Of a stretch of 64,000 nucleotides of DNA, positions 61,977 to 64,000 are shown piece by piece. Position numbers and translations under genes: made by a program. The notes below the pieces were generated by a model. That model had not been told where the DNA came from. It searched no databases and was given only the letters and a program-made list of their open reading frames with translations. The stretch spans positions 1-64,000 of the forward strand of contig CABIWW010000013.1 of NCBI GenBank assembly GCA_902362435.1, given 5' to 3'. This stretch comes from Eubacteriaceae bacterium (lineage in GTDB: Bacteria; Bacillota; Clostridia; Peptostreptococcales; Anaerovoracaceae). How positions within the stretch are numbered: position 1 is the first letter of the stretch; every line of letters starts with the position of its first letter.

Positions 61977-64000
61977 TGAACATAATAGAAAAAATATCAC
62001 GTCTCGACGAGAAGCAGCGCGAGACACTGCTCGCCAGGATAAAGGCGGACGGCGAGAAGTACGGAGTCTACCCGCTGATGCCCGATCAGAAGACATTTCT
62101 GATGCGGCTCGCGGCAGGCAAGCCGGCTGTAGGCGAGCTCAACCTCAAGTTCATCGTCAAGATGGACGGCATCACGAGAGAGCGCGTCGAAGAGATCATA
62201 GATCAGCTGCTTTACATGCATGACGTGTTCAGATACAGATTCGTGAAAATAAACGGCGAGGATTTCCAGTACTTCGACAGAGAATCCGGACCGTACATAC
62301 AGGACGTGGACGAAAGCACCATCGACAGCTTTTTCCACTATGGATTCGATTTTGTCAGAGGAGATACCGGAGTGCGGTTCGGCATCATGAAAAACTCAGA
62401 GCAGAGCTTCAGCCTGCTGATATTCATGCACCACATCATCGCGGACGGATTCTCGATAGGCGTAGTGTGCAAGGACATCGTCAGGATACTGAACGGCACG
62501 GCGCAGAAGAGCGAGTACCAGTACGGCAGCTTCGCATGCGACATGAACCGTCCGGAGATGCAGGAGCGCAGGAGACAGGACATAGAATACTGGTGCGAAA
62601 AGCTTCGCGGCACAGACAAATTCCTGGATATGCCGACGGACTACAGCAGATCGTGCGACAGGGAAGATGTGGAGGGAACATACGGATTCACCATCGGCGA
62701 GGAAGGATACAGGAAGATCAGCGACAAGGCAAAGCAGTTGAAATGCAATATGTACAACGTGCTTTCATCGGTGTTTTCCATCGTGATGACGGGAATGTCA
62801 TCCAGGAAAGACATGGTCATGGCTATGACCTCGTTCAACAGGAGCGACGAGAAGATCAGCGGCCTGGTCGGTGATTTTGCGGCATTCCTCCCGCTCGTCT
62901 ACCATCGCAGAGACGAAATCAGCATAGACGGGTACATCGTGGAAAACGCGCAGCAGATGCAGGAGGATCTCGGGCACGGAGTGTTCATACCGATGGATAT
63001 CCAGAGCAGATATCCGTACGAATACCTGCAGAACGTGTTCCCGCTCTATCAGGTGATGTTCGCGTTCCACAGCAGCAGCATGCACGGCGGCATGGCGCAT
63101 GAGGTCGGCGGCGTGAAGCTTTCCATAGAGGACTACAACATCAGAGACATCGGCAGGATCCTGATGGATCTGATCGTGAGAGCCGACGATACAGGCAGCG
63201 GTCTCAACGTGTACATATCGTACAATTCCAAGATCTTCGCGCCGGAAACGATCAGAAATATCGCGGACATTTACGCGGAAGCGCTGGAAAGAGCGGTGAG
63301 CGGCAGCGATATGAAGATCGGCGAACTCACGCTTTCGGGCCGCAGCGTCGGACACGTGAGCGGAGAGATCCCGGAAGGTCTGAGACCTGCGGAGACGGAT
63401 ATCGCAGAAAGCGGCAGGCTGCATACGGACGGAGCCGATATATGTCTCGTCGACAGCTTCGGCAGACCGGTACCGGCAGGCTTTTACGGCAGAGTGATCG
63501 TCGATGAAAACGGTGCGTGGTATGAGACCGGAAAGACCGGATACATAAATAGCGAAAACAGCCTCGTCATCAGTGAGAGCCGGACTTATTTAATGAAAAA
63601 GGGCGGCAGGGTATACGATCTGGACGAGCTGCGAGAGATGCTGTCCGGGCAGTATCCGGATGCGGACGTCAGCCTTTCGGCGTACGGCGGCAGGCTCGTT
63701 CTCATGTATGATGGCGCAAAAGCTGCAGGTGACGGTATGCGTGCTCTCATGGAGGATGCGGACATCGTGATGGATACGGAGCGCATGCGCCAGAAGAACA
63801 CGATAGATTTCGTGTCAGCCGCGGCGAAAGCCATGGATGAGCTGGAAGCGACGGGCTGCAGCGTGCGGTTCGAGCAGAGAGAATACAATTCGGGCGACAT
63901 CATCATCAGCGGGACCGGTGCGGATGAAGCGGCGATCAGAGATATCGCAGAGTACAGCGGCACGGAAAAGCTGGGATTCCGCATCGAAGCAGGCAGCGGA
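61976..64000 (+). CDS. NRPS with condensation domain, 3' end beyond the window
   Basis: The open frame begins at ATG 61976, which overlaps the previous TGA by one base, and runs off the window after 675 codons. Residues about 20-440 are a condensation domain: opening YPLMPDQKTFLM, catalytic HHIIADGFS (His 153, Asp 157), GDFAAFLPLVYHR near 300. After it, residues about 470-560 resemble only the C-terminal lobe of an adenylation domain (CLVDSFGRPVPAGFYGRVIV, then RTYLMKKGGRVYDLDEL), with no A3-A5 core before it. The last 100 residues are unassigned. It should join the upstream carrier-bound chain to an amine. The rest of the gene and any adenylation, carrier or release domains lie to the right of 64000. 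Confidence 0.88.
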   Translation, partial: MNIIEKISRLDEKQRETLLARIKADGEKYGVYPLMPDQKTFLMRLAAGKPAVGELNLKFIVKMDGITRERVEEIIDQLLYMHDVFRYRFVKINGEDFQYFDRESGPYIQDVDESTIDSFFHYGFDFVRGDTGVRFGIMKNSEQSFSLLIFMHHIIADGFSIGVVCKDIVRILNGTAQKSEYQYGSFACDMNRPEMQERRRQDIEYWCEKLRGTDKFLDMPTDYSRSCDREDVEGTYGFTIGEEGYRKISDKAKQLKCNMYNVLSSVFSIVMTGMSSRKDMVMAMTSFNRSDEKISGLVGDFAAFLPLVYHRRDEISIDGYIVENAQQMQEDLGHGVFIPMDIQSRYPYEYLQNVFPLYQVMFAFHSSSMHGGMAHEVGGVKLSIEDYNIRDIGRILMDLIVRADDTGSGLNVYISYNSKIFAPETIRNIADIYAEALERAVSGSDMKIGELTLSGRSVGHVSGEIPEGLRPAETDIAESGRLHTDGADICLVDSFGRPVPAGFYGRVIVDENGAWYETGKTGYINSENSLVISESRTYLMKKGGRVYDLDELREMLSGQYPDADVSLSAYGGRLVLMYDGAKAAGDGMRALMEDADIVMDTERMRQKNTIDFVSAAAKAMDELEATGCSVRFEQREYNSGDIIISGTGADEAAIRDIAEYSGTEKLGFRIEAGSG

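Overview
The window comes from an anaerobic Clostridia-type member of the Bacillota. The evidence is Gram-positive Shine-Dalgarno sites before nearly every gene, TTGACA-N17-TATAAT promoters, a CIRCE element before clpB, frequent AGA/AGG and ATA codons, and Clostridia-typical families (DUF4317, DUF5685 beside a J-domain protein, BceRSAB, an RHS wall protein). Species cannot be named from the sequence alone. Everything here rests on reading the sequence by eye; no database search was run. || Layout. Positions 1-220: end of an rRNA operon (5S rRNA, tRNA-Glu, terminator). 482-1810: surface-protein fragment with degenerate SLH-like repeats. 2070-7250: TetR regulator, heterodimeric ABC exporter, MarR regulator. 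7312-9789: iron alcohol dehydrogenase, macro-domain hydrolase, alpha/beta hydrolase. 10165-12686: tRNA-Leu and a beta-helix/InlB-repeat wall protein. 12952-15754: CIRCE-controlled clpB. 15999-19547: DUF4317, membrane protein, J-domain protein, DUF5685. 19605-24334: BceAB-BceRS antimicrobial-peptide sensing and detoxification module. 24353-28875: M20 amidohydrolase, CCA-adding enzyme, M18 aminopeptidase. || 29175-42292 is a polymorphic toxin locus. A 3172-residue RHS protein ends in a HINT domain and a GIY-YIG-like nuclease tip. It is followed by an Imm26/Imm51-like fusion, a toxin-tip remnant, two small immunity-like genes and a second Imm26/Imm51-like fusion. Two copies of a 175-bp terminator-plus-promoter unit separate the cassettes. 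|| 43473-64000 (open at the right edge) is a hybrid NRPS-PKS locus. The minus strand carries crotonyl-CoA carboxylase/reductase, ACP and ketosynthase; a C39-peptidase ABC exporter with a 37-codon double-glycine peptide gene directly upstream; and a Sfp-type phosphopantetheinyl transferase. The plus strand carries a stand-alone carrier protein, a MacB/FtsX-type ABC transporter, a KS-AT-MT-ACP PKS, an AMP-ligase-KR-carrier protein and an NRPS starting with a condensation domain. Inferred logic: the transferase arms the carrier proteins, the CCR-ACP-KS set supplies an unusual acyl or extender unit, the megasynthases build a lipo- or polyketide-peptide, and the two ABC systems export the product and the leader peptide. 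GTTAG-N6-CTAA(C/T) palindromes at both divergent promoters, and before the distant ABC exporter operon, suggest one shared regulator. || Many otherwise conserved proteins in the window carry Gly/Ser/Ala/Asp-rich low-complexity insertions, an unusual trait of this genome.
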